In this document: in pieces, positions 42,101 through 54,700 of the stretch
Layout: each line of letters begins with the position of its first letter
How positions within the stretch are numbered: the first letter of the stretch is position 1
Source of the DNA: Rachycentron canadum
Taxonomy: Eukaryota > Chordata > Actinopteri > Carangiformes > Rachycentridae
Length of the DNA stretch: 64,000 bases
NCBI GenBank assembly: GCA_038496675.1
Contig: CM076662.1
Coordinates: 14,254,766-14,318,765, forward strand
Direction of reading: 5' to 3'
The notes under the pieces: model-generated
Seen by the model: the letters and a program-made list of their open reading frames with translations, nothing else
Told to the model about the DNA's origin: nothing
Databases searched by the model: none
Program-made: the position numbers and the translations under genes

Positions 42101-42985
42101 CACTATCCAGAATTTCTTTAGTAGCACATAATGCATTACCCCTCCTTTGTCTTTTGCTGCAAAATATATTACTCACATAATGGATTGTTGTTGGCCAATG
42201 GGAGCTCCATGCTGGGTTTGCTTTCAGCGTTGACAATGTCATACCACTGTATTGTATCCACGTTGCAGAGCTGGTTGGTCGCAAACTTAATGCCTCCTTT
42301 AAGAATTTCTGCAAAAGTTTAAATAAAATTTAATAAAATGACAGTTCACTTTACAACAAGCCAAGATTTAAGTTCTAATAGGTTTATTTTAAAACAGAGA
42401 CTACCTAAATCCTGTTATAGAAAACTTGACTGACCTGTCAGGCTGGTCAGAAGAAGCTCTTGGGTGCCCTGACCTGTAGCTTTGTCATAATTGGCAAGAA
42501 CAGAAAGGGCAAACGCTCCCTCATAGAGAGAATGACCTCGGACGATGCGCAGGTTCTCCAGAGGAATCCTGGGAACTTTGTTGAGGGCGATCAAGACGTA
42601 GCCGCCCACTTCTTCGATTGACTGTGGAAGAACAAAAATATAAAAAAAAGATGCAATATGCTGTTCAGCTGCCTTCACACATTGATAATTACGGTAAATT
42701 TCATACCCAGTCGGAACTGGGTATGAAATTAAGTTAGATTCAGCAAATAAAATTTTAACTGATGTGCATTTGTGCATATCTGTTTAAACCTTATGACACA
42801 CATGGTGAAGCTAGCAAGCAAGTAATTGTCAAGTAAATATAATCACACATTGTCACCTTTAAATCAAGGTTCTCCTCTCAGGCTGCAATCACAGGGCATA
42901 ATGTGTGTAGCCTGAGAGGTGGTGAGAAGTCAGGGCAAAAAAAGCATTTATTATAACAGCTAGACAGGTAGAAGGAAAAAAGAAA

Positions 42986-43016
<31 letters not shown>

Positions 43017-46000
43017 GGGAAAAAAGAAACTAAAATAGAATTTCATAAAAAAAAAGAGGAACATGCCCCCCCCCCATCTCCAGTGGAAATAACATCCTTG
43101 AAACTCCTTCATGATATCTGCTGACTGTATGTTATTTCTGTTTGTGTGTGTAAGCTCGCATGTGAGCGTGAGTGTGTGTGTGTGTGTGTGTGGTCCCTCA
43201 TCACATCTGCCCACTGTTCGCAACCTTGTCACTGCAGCTGGAGCTGAAGCGAAGCCCCAACCAGAGGGTTAGAAACATACTGAATCATCTGTCACTACAG
43301 ACTCACTCTCCATGGATTTTAACTATCTGAAGTGGAGCGATAAGAGCAATGAGAAGCCTACAAAGGTCCAGGACACAGACTGTCTGGGAAACCGGCTTCG
43401 GACCACCAAAGCTACAACTTTAAAAAAGAAAAAGAAAAAAGAAAAAAAGAGATAATAGGAACCTGCTCCTATTTTTTCTGTGCATGTTTAACTCGGGCTG
43501 TTGTCAGAGTGCAGTGTTTACCCTGAGGAAGGACAAGTCATGGTGACTGTCCATGTAGGTGACTTCCAGATTCTCCAGGACCACAGTGCAGTTGCTGTAA
43601 GTCTTCACCATGTTCAGGTAGTGGTCTTCTTTGGAACCCAGAAGGTTTAAACGGTTGGTGATGCCTTGGCATACTGCAGGGAGGGAGAAGAAGAAGACAA
43701 AAAACAAAACAAACGAGGATAATTTGTCAGACTTATTTGAATGTTACTTGAAACACACAATGCACAGTGTGCGTAAATTATCTGGAACAGAAAGCGGTGT
43801 CACAAAGCCCCATGGTGCTATCTGTCAGAAACATCCACTGCTTATGTAACACATTGGCTCAATTCATGACTTTCTGTCCGTGCATCTGTGTGTGTCTCTG
43901 TTTGTAAATGTGGTCCGAGCAGTCATAACTTGGCCAGCTTTCATGTGAAAATAAGGGATCTGGGTAGCATCTACAATAGGAATCGAATCTCAGTGACAAA
44001 GCGAGTTCTGGCTCATGTGTCAAAGCGAGCTGGCTGTATTTACACTGGCAGGAGCCTGAGTCTTTCCGATGCTATGCGGGCTTGTTAAAATAACCACTGC
44101 AACCAGCATCTCCAGGACGTGTCATTTTGGAGAAAAAGGTTTGGTGTGTCACAGATTCCATGAGATTTGTGAGCATGTTTCTTAGGGGAACTTTAGCTCT
44201 CCAAATCCCATAATTAATAATGGTCTCAATAAGTTCGGCCTGGTTTAAAAGCATATCTGAAGTTCTTCACGACTCAAATGCTGAGCTCTGCGCTTTCTCT
44301 ACTTTTCAGTTCCAATAACAATAAAAGGTATTGATAGAGTGATTCAGTGTTAGCTGATAATATGGCCTATCTGTCGTTATGCAACAAATTGCTGAGATAA
44401 GGAAGACAGGATTACTGAATACTGATACATCTAGCGCATAGAAAAGGCTCTTGAATGCAGCTTTTAAAAGAAGAATTCCTGTTAAGTCGTCTTCCCATGT
44501 TCAGTCATCCCAAGCTGGTCAGACAGGTTCTTACTGAAGAGCAAGTCAGCTGTGTTCAACACTACTCCAACACCCATGAAGGCTTGTGTACACAGATATA
44601 GACTGTGCATGCACACATAACGAGCATATAGATTATTTCCCTTCTTCAAGTCTTAATTTATGCCTTAACTTGAGCAACAGGTTGAGTGAAAAACAAACTG
44701 TTTATCCTCCTGTTTATTACAGTAGAAATGATGGTTCTTGGTGTATTCACTTATCCGTCACATTCCACAACGTGTCTGCTCTTGACTGGAAAGAAAGCAA
44801 AAACACAGCCCTCCAAATTCTGAGACACGCCTCGCAACGCCGTGTATTGTACACAGTTCATTTAGGTGGAAACTGAAGTGAGCAGAATACGCGATATCAT
44901 CTTTGAGCTCAGCTGAACTCGGACCAGAGCACTGTGCTTTTTGTACTTTCCTTTGTCCTCTGTGCCGCTTTCACTCATGTTGTTGTGCTGTGTTCACACA
45001 AACTAACGGTGAGCGCCACCGAATCAGTGAGAATTAGGCACAAACAGCTGTCTTCCATCCTCCCTCTTCTTCCTTCTCATTAGCTTGTCCCTGAGGGATC
45101 TCCCTGATGTGAACCCTGTGGTCTGGCACCCTAACACCCAGGCAACAGAGGCAGGCTAGCGAAAGCAAGCTGACCGTTTTAATTAGAGGAGCCATGTGAG
45201 ATGTAATTAGCCCTCCTAATTATTACTCAGACTGAGAAACCAAACCGTAATAAACAAAAAGGTTGTCATGACTGTGCAGCTGTGAATATTAATCAATCTG
45301 ATTTGAACATCCCCAATGGCAGTTTGCTAACAGGGATACTAATTATGGTCAAATGGTTGTTTGTGGTTTCGCCATATGCATACTGTAGTACATCTATGCA
45401 TACTTACAGTGTTTCCTGTTTTGCTCTGTCAATATTTGTGATATTCAGTAAAGGCCACAGGTGAGCTGAATTAATCAAACTTCCTCCAACTGAAGCTCAT
45501 ACTTGTGTGGCACACAAGGAAAAAAAGAAAAAACAAACAAACTGTTGATTCAAGCTGGCAGCAGCGTGATGGTAAACCTTCTCCTTGTCCAGTTGTTGAT
45601 TTCATGACTCTGGCGCAGGTGGGAAATGACCTGATATTCTAAGACCATAAACCGACTTCCTCATTAGGCTGCAGCACATGAGAAAGAAACAAGGTAAGGC
45701 TGTATCAACACAGGAGTTATGACTGAAAGATGTCTGTAATTCCATCTAGATTTTCATTTTCTTCTAACGAGACAGCTTTCTACATATGAAAATGGCTCTC
45801 TCGTGTATACAAGTTAGACATGTCATAAAAAAGGTTGCACAACTCGCAAACCACATTTTTACCAGCAGAGACAGACAACAGCAGGTGAGCAAAAGAAAAC
45901 ACAGATCGGAAATTACAGGGAACCCTGTTTTTTCCATGCCACCTGATTCACATTTGACTCATCAAACATTAAAAACCCAGAGCATGATGTGCTTAAATGA

Positions 46001-48760
46001 AAGGGTGGGGCCTGAAGAGACGTAACTGATACTGTGACAAAGACTAATTACTGATTGCTTCACTTCCTCCAGCTGTATTGTCGTCACAAAATGTCCAGAG
46101 AACTCTAGGAGCAAGGAGTGGCTGGTCTGCTATACTATTATCACTGTGTCAGTGCTATATCCATGTGTGGGCTGTGTGCGAGTATGCAACACTTGGGTTG
46201 TTTAAAGCATTCCCTGGGTTGTGCTGCGCCGATCAGCACCCAGTCAGAGCAAGACAAAAGACTTGATAAACCCGATGATTAGTCATCTAAGCTTGTTGCT
46301 ATGTGCGGTGGCATATCGCTCTTTTGATGTTTACTTGGGGACTAGTGTTGGAAGTCAAGGGTGTGTGGGTAGATATTTGTTTCTTGAGGCTATGGGATCT
46401 GTGCAACAAAAAAAGTAAAAAAAAAAAAGAAAAGAAAAACAGTCTAAGCTTATTATGTGAGAAAATTAGCTCATTGTTCAGGTCCAAAAGAAGTGTTTAC
46501 CAACTGTGTACCAACACAGTGAGGTGGTGTACAATACAAGATGCATTTTTCTTCTCTCTTTCAAAGAAATATGATACTCATGTTGAGAGCTCACATGCAA
46601 CTGTTACAGCGAAGTAGTAATAGTGTTCTCCAAGATGGAAATCAAAGAAAGGTCATGCCAATCTAACCATTCAGTGTTAAATATATAAGAGAAGGACTGT
46701 TGCATTACATTGCATATAAGCTATGCCAGTTGTTCTCCATTATGATGTGGGCAGTTTTGGCAATGAACTGTGAAATACAAACTTTTTCTGTGAAATTCTG
46801 AAGCTGAAAAACGTATTTGACAGAGAAAAAGAGGAGCGAAACCAGGGTAAAAACCGAAGTCATGGCAGACAAGTCCTACAGTAAACACGTGAGACATGTT
46901 CACTAAACATGGTAAGCTCTGATGCACAATGTTACCAAAAGTACTAAAACCAACCAAAGCAAAAGGGTCAAAGTCTACCATAAATTCACATTTTGAGGTC
47001 TCATTTATATATTTGGATGAAACTTTGTGTTTTCCTGGCCATGGAGGGAAACAGTGAGTGTCCACATATGGAAACCAAAACTTTCCTGGGACATTGCAAT
47101 AGCTTTTCAAACCCATCTAATGGTTTCCTTTGGCACACTGAGCCGTCTACTATACGTTTAAATCATCTTGCTTTATACCTTTCCACAGAGAACAGATATG
47201 GCACTGCCGCATTCACTTCCTCTCATTTAGTACCTGCAATTCAATTACGCTGTGTCCAGAGTCTGATTATTGCATTATCTGAAAACTTATACATAATTAA
47301 AGGGAAGTAACAATGCTAACTGACATGACTTGTTTATTTCTCTCTCCAAGTCAACAGCATTACGGCAAAGTCTCTTATGTAACTCAATCTGCAGTGTTCC
47401 TCTGCTGATAAGAAATCGATGCCAAGATTAATTCCCTTATTTAGAGGTAAATTATGGTTAACCCCCTCATATGTCTCTGCAGACAGTAAAAGGAGGGAAA
47501 AGACACTATCAGTTTTTATTGGCCTTATGGTTTGAGTAGAGGCTCCTTGGAGTTGCACATACTCAGATTTCCAGATTTCAGGGAAGCATAAATCTCACAT
47601 AGCTCACTATCAGTGACAAAAAAAAGCCACTTCCTTGATTATTTGCACAATCATCTCACATTTCCCACTCTTATATTTTCTAAGTGGCTGAGATTCGAGG
47701 GGGATATCTGGAATAAAATGTCAGATAAAGACTAAACCAGCAGTACAATTACACATATGTGCATTCTGTGTTGGCGTACTATACTCATATAAACATACTT
47801 TGTAGTTCAGACTTTTCCTGATATCCTGCTCCCTTCCTTTGCGTGGGAGATGCATCAATCCCTTAGAGAAAACATCTTGGGTCCTCAGAAAAGAAAAAAG
47901 GGGCCAGAGGATACCCCCCCACTTTCCCTCCCTATCCCCAGTGAATGCAACAACACAAGCCCCTCTGACATCTCAGGAAGTTGATCTTTGCACCAGGTCA
48001 GTTCCATACGGCTACCCCGTGATGCTGAAGCAGATGGTAGCTGATTGTCGTCTCCAGGGGAGGAGGACAAGGGGATGATCTAAATCCAGCTTAAAGTACT
48101 ATTAGAGAAAGAGAACTAATGGAAAGGAAGTGGGAAAAAAAAAAAAAAAGAAAATGGGAGGGGAAAAAAAAAAAAAAAAAAAAAAGGCGCATCAGGAGTG
48201 GTTTGTGGTTTAACTAACCGAGGCAGTGGATGCAGCGGCCGGCTGTAGGGTCAAACTGTGGAGAGGGGGTGTAAAGCCTCACACTTGATGTATGAACGTG
48301 GCTGACCTTTTCCTGGAGGCTATAACAAAGCCGTGAAGCATCCAGCTGTAGAACACAAGCAAATGAAGCGTCCCACTGAATACGTCACGTCCTCTCAACA
48401 GTTCTGTGCTGACACAGCCTGGCCCTGACTTGAGTTTGAGCAAAGTCAGAGAAGTTTAGTCTGTTAGAAGCTCAGCAAAGTGACCAAATAAAGACCAAAA
48501 AGGCTCCTGTTTACTCTCCGCTCTTGAAGAGTGCTCTCCACCAGTCAGTGAGACACTCCAGATACCTGTGGCTGGGCCCATCATAATGTTTACTCTCCAC
48601 CTCAGTGTGAGGAAACAGTGGATTTAGGTTCTGCACAAACACAGGAATACAGTATGTATACTGTCACTCCTGCATACTGTGATCTGCATTTCTAAGGCTT
48701 TAAAGCATAATGAGTCCACAATAATGCCACGTCTAACAACCAGAAACAGACTAATATAAT

Positions 48761-48796
<36 letters not shown>

Positions 48797-51700
48797 TAAT
48801 ATAAAGCACATTGATATGTTTGTAATTGGTTAAAATGTCAGTTCAACCAAATTACAAAAACAAACAAACAAAAATCTTTTTTTTCCATTTATCCAAGGGT
48901 TTCTCACCATTTTGTGTTTAGGTTTTCATTGCCCAGGTTTTGAGATATTTGCCAAGGTTTCATAGTACAATCGTGGTGAACATATTCTTTAGATTGTCAT
49001 TGTTATTTGATTTAATTTAATTTAAAATTTAAAATGAAGGAGAAACAGCTCTAATTGAAAACATCACTTTCAAGATGAGTCATAGGCCTCACTGTCAACA
49101 CGTTTCATGGGAACTGGTTCTTTTGTAACGACCAGTTCCAACGAAAACTCACATTGAGTTCTTATGGACATTGTCATTGCTGGTAAAGTCACTCATCATC
49201 CAACTCTGAAACCCCCCTTTTTAGTAAAGAAGGTGTGATTCACCTACTGTACGCTACCTGCCCAGGATTAAATGGTAGACAGGACAAGCTGGCGAACATG
49301 GTGAAGCGTTTAGCTGTTCGGGAATCAGACACTTCCCTTAGGAGACAAAGGAACCAAAATATCTTGAGAGAGTCTGGATTATGGAATCATATTTCCCAGG
49401 TTGACTGAAGTGCAAGCGTTTTCATGTTTAAATAGGCAGCTTGCACCAGACTAACGTGTTTGCCATAACAACTTTATAAGGTGATATTACACAGATGTAC
49501 ACCTGCTAATTCATGCAATTATCCAATAAGCCATATCATGTAGCACCAGCGCAATGCACTAAATCAAACAGACACAGGTGGGGAGCTTCAGTTACTGTTC
49601 ACAGCAAACATTAGAATGTGAGCTCAGTGTCTTTGACCATGACATGATTTTTGGTGTGAGGCGGGCCGGTTGGAGTGTTTCTTTAAATCCAGATCCCCTG
49701 GTCCTTTCATGCATAATAGCCCCTAGAGTTTAGTGATGATCTTTATAAATCTGCAGTGATGATGCGATGCAATTGTGTCAACATAGACATTAGTATGGTG
49801 CATAAAGTGCATTCTGTGAGTATATCACCCCATGTCAACATATTGGCATTGATGTGTCAACAGTTTGTTGACCTGCTTTCAGGTGGCCACTCCATTCATA
49901 TCAATTGTGTTTGGATGGAAAATTAAATCCCAGTGACAAATGTCTGAAAATAAAGATTATTTGCATGGCTGCAAGAGGAAAGAAATGAGAAAATGTTTTT
50001 TTTAATTCAAGCACAAACTCTTTCATTTAGAAAACTATTAATTTATTATATAGTTACTGGCTCACAGGAGGATTTTTATTGCATTCATTCGGGTTATTGT
50101 TTAAGCTACTGCTGTGAATAATCTACATACTGAATATTTATCTTAATAGTCAATGTATTCATTAGCCAATAGCGATATCTGAGACAGAAGAGAGACATAA
50201 ACCATAAATGAAAGAAGATGCAATGAAAAAGGCATAAATTACTGGGCCCCAAGTTGATTTATTGGAGTTAGTTAAACACAGCTGCGCTCTTATTACTCTC
50301 CAGCTGTGACCAACATATGAGGGGCCTAACATGATGGCCTAAATAATCAAGCAATACACATCATTAGTTAGACAATTCTCTCACATGCCCTGTTGGAAGG
50401 TCCATTAGAGCGCTCTGTAGGGGTACAAAACAATCCCACTCCTGTTACCCAAAACTCACACAACCTCTGTTAGTCCAGGCCCCCATTTAAATGCCAACAA
50501 CGCACCCACCATTCTCCTGAAATGTTCCAACATTCAACCCACTTCCTCTTTAACGTCAAGGCATTCTCCCTATTGAAGCCCATTCTTGCCAAGACGACCC
50601 CCCCCCCACCNNNNNNNNNNNNNNNNNNNNNNNNNNNNNNNNNNNNNNNNNNNNNNNNNNNNNNNNNNNNNNNNNNNNNNNNNNNNNNNNNNNNNNNNNN
50701 NNNNNNNNNNNNNNNNNNNNNNNNNNNNNNNNNNNNNNNNNNNNNNNNNNNNNNNNNNNNNNNNNNNNNNNNNNNNNNNNNNNNNNNNNNNNNNNNNNNN
50801 NNNNNNNNNNNNNNNNNNNNNNNNNNNNNNNNNNNNNNNNNNNNNNNNNNNNNNNNNNNNNNNNNNNNNNNNNNNNNNNNNNNNNNNNNNNNNNNNNNNN
50901 NNNNNNNNNNNNNNNNNNNNNNNNNNNNNNNNNNNNNNNNNNNNNNNNNNNNNNNNNNNNNNNNNNNNNNNNNNNNNNNNNNNNNNNNNNNNNNTGTATA
51001 AGAGACAGCCCCACCCCTCTACCCCACCCCGCTCCACCCCCTCTCCGCCAACCGCCACTGGACAAGAAGAGCAGAGGAAGAGAGGCAAAGGCAAACGAAA
51101 GAGAGAGAAAGAAAAAAACAACAACCACAAGCGAAGAAACCCACACATTTCACACATCATTCCAGCAGGAGAGAGCAGCTGTGATTTGGGAATCCCCTGT
51201 TGGTTTAAGCATTCCCAGCGTAGAGCAGCAGGCCCAGGTTGGAGCACATCAACAGAGAGGACAGATAACTCTCACTCACTTTGGGCTCCTCACTTCATCT
51301 AAACAAAGGAGATAGACACTCTTTGAGGCACCCTTTCTGCTTAAGGGTTTCTTATTTTTAGCCCGATTGCTGACAGGCTCATTTCTGTGAAGGTCTAACC
51401 ACGACTTTGCAGTGTTGCCTGCCAACAACTTAGTTGCTGCCTTAGTCATGTCTCCAGCAACTCTGCCCCACTGAAATCTTCAGAGAAAGATCCCATAAAA
51501 GGAATACAAAAGCCTTGGGGTCTGCGTTAGTGAGCTTTACTCTGTTGCTCAGCCCTTACTCAACATTTCAACCTCTGCTTTACACATCAGCAGGCCCTTA
51601 AACGCACTGATGAGTAGTTTCTTCCTCATCCCCACTGGCAGAGGGCAAAAGTCAGGGACAAATGGAGCTTGGGGAATTAGTTTGTACAGCCAAGGAGCTC

Positions 51701-54700
51701 TTATAATTCTCAACACTGTGAAAGGGTTATTTTGTTACATGTTGTGTTGTACTTGCCAAAAGTGTGACCAATTTAATTTGCACAGGAAAGCTCAGAAAAA
51801 TTTAGCTATGTCTTCCTGATGACACATCAAACTGAAATGCTTGAAATGCAACAGGGCTGCCACTGCCAACTACTTGGGGCCCCGGAGTGCTCAGTTATGA
51901 TCTTCAGAGTATTTTCAGAACAATTCCAGCTCTACTGTAGTAATGTGAACAGCGAGGGGCTGACAGAAAATGGTGCTAGTTTTTCATCAAACCCCTCTCC
52001 CACAAGCCCACGGCTCAGATTTCATCCATTGTTAACATGCAGGGCGTTATCCTGTTTCTGACAAGAAAAGCACATCACATATGGTTAACAAAGCTCTACA
52101 ACAATGAATTAGATTGTTTTAGATGATTATGACTGAGGAGGGTGGTTGTTTCAAGCCCACCCCCTCACTGCAGAGACACAGAGGGGCTTTTGCACAACCT
52201 AGGGCCAGACTGTTTTGCGTCAGCCATCAAAGGCATTAGACTTGGCAGGCTAGACCCTTTCCTCACTATCAGCACAGCAATACTGCTGAACACAAGGACC
52301 CTGGCTCAGAGTCATTGTGTATGAAATGTGCACAATGGACCACTACGATGACTCCAGAGAGTGGACAATCAGTAGAAGCAAAACCTTTCCAACATTAGAG
52401 ATGTTCATTGTCCCACCGAGGCAAAAAAGAGAATCTTATCTGTGTATTATAGGCAGGAAATATAACCACCTTAAATAAAATAATTGCTTTACATTACACA
52501 AATATTTCTAGACCTTCATCTCATTGGCTGAAACACACCACTAGGCCCAATTTCTTTTGTGGAGCTTTCAATCATATCACACTCTCTTCCTCTCTTTGTG
52601 GCTACGTTGCTTTGCCAAATTCAGGAAGAAAACTTTCAGGCTCCACTTTTAAGCCAAAATGGGTGAGAAAGTAAACTGTGCAAACTCCAATGTGTAATAC
52701 GATTAAGCTCCAGATGATAACGCTCCAGAACACCTCCTAAATGGACCTTGTAGTAACACATACTACTTTAACGGTCAAAAATCAGCTTTTGCTTTGAACC
52801 TTTTAATACAGCATTGATAAGACATCCACAAAATGGCCAGAAAAAAAGGACATAAAACATTAACAACTGGGAAAATCTTTAATGGACGATGGTGAGATAT
52901 GATCAAAAGTTCCAGAACCCCCCACTAAATGGACCTTGTGGTGAGATTGTTTTGCCCATTACAAACCCGTTCAGCAGATGTAATGATGTTTCCAGCTCCA
53001 AATCCTGGACCTCATTTCAGAGATTTTTCAATCGACCAAGAGGTGCCAAGGATTTATAACCCAGGATAAATCTTGGACAGTTTGGATCACTTGGAAGCAG
53101 AAGACAGCAGAAAATAAATAGTATCCAAAATGATGATTTACTAGGCCAGAATAACAATAAGAAAAGGCTGTTTCCACTGCCAGTCTAACATGCATATTTT
53201 AAATACCTCCTGCTTGACTGTGTAAGAAATTCAGTGGGTTGTTTATGTGTCCTTTGACCTCGAAGGTTTGGCTGGTTTGGCTTAGAGTATTTTTAATCTC
53301 TTGGAAATCTCATGGGTGCCTGATTATTGCAATAACACTAAGATAAAAAAAAAAAACAAAAAACAAACAAATGTATTCATATTAAAAAATCTCAAACTGC
53401 CTCCTAATCAGCTCAGGAAGAGGTTGTTGTAGTGGATATACTACAGGTCCAGACGCTTAATCCTTACTGACTGGCACCAGCCCAACTATGCACTCCAGGG
53501 TATTTCTACCAGGGAACTCATTCTAGCCACATAGCAATGAAGCTGAAGTGGTTTGTTATGAAAATGAAAGGAGAGAGCAGTAGATATTGATCACTTTAGT
53601 GATGCTTTAAGTGTCATGGTGCTGTAATATGATGCAGAGCATGGGAATATGCTTAAAATGTATGGCTTCCCCTAATGGTAGTGGGAAATCTTGCATTATG
53701 AGGATCAATTCCACCTTTATGGAAGGAAACATTGCAAGTGAAGCAAACAGATTTTTTTTCTTTTTACAGGCCTCTGGCTTCAATTATGAAAACATGTGGT
53801 AATGAAGACGTTACGCTCAAAGTCCCACCAGGAAATTAATTCTGAGCTCAACGAAGCATTGGTGTTGTTGAAACTTACTAGGCAATTAGAAAAGGTAGTA
53901 CACAAGGGGTGTTATGTTTAGTAGATGTAATGTTTTAGTGCTGTGGGAGTTAAACAAATCACAGATCATCTCTGTAGCCGAGCCTTGCCACCACTACCAC
54001 ATTATGAACAATGCTGTCACCTCGTCTATAAATGACCGGGATGAAATACGTTTTACAATGCTCATGAATCCCTGAGAGGTGATGCCGGCTTGTAAAATGC
54101 TGGAACCGTGAAAGGAGAAGGGCTGACATCTTCTTTTCCTCCTCCAAACACACCCTAATATAATAGACTGCCAGCAGCCCTTTCACCGTTGTTGTTGTAA
54201 TTCAGACAGAGATATGCCTATATTTTACTGGTCTGTGAAGAAACTGACCTATCGGCATGTACAAAACTACCTCATTTAACATTTATGAACCATGATTTAT
54301 CCTCACTGGGAGCACATCTCCAGACTGAAAAATTGAATAAATACATAATATCTCAACCACAATAGGATGAATTGCAAAGAAATTTGGTATAGACCTGCAT
54401 GTTGCCCAATGTATGAATTCTAATGAATGAATCCCCTAATATTTCTTCTACTGTCACTAGTTGGCCACAGGTTTATGCATTAAAATAAGAGATTATTTGG
54501 GACTAAATCTTACACAGATATTTAAAGTTTTAGAGGATGAATCATAAAGGCTTTGGTAAATCCCTTACTTTTCATGAAGTTGGCAACTGTGGTTTTGAAT
54601 GAATTTTCTCATCGATTATTGGATAGAACACAAGATAATAAATAACACCTGCCAAACTAATGACATTTCCCATCAGCCTCACCTAAACTTTGCGTTTAGC

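Noticed and set aside
42960..43232. Lysine/phenylalanine-rich frame in egfr intron 2
   Set aside because: It is a translation of an A/T homopolymer and a GT microsatellite.
50522..51302. Long open frames across the N gap
   Set aside because: They consist mostly of unknown bases, and the flanks are low complexity and adapter. There is no evidence of coding.
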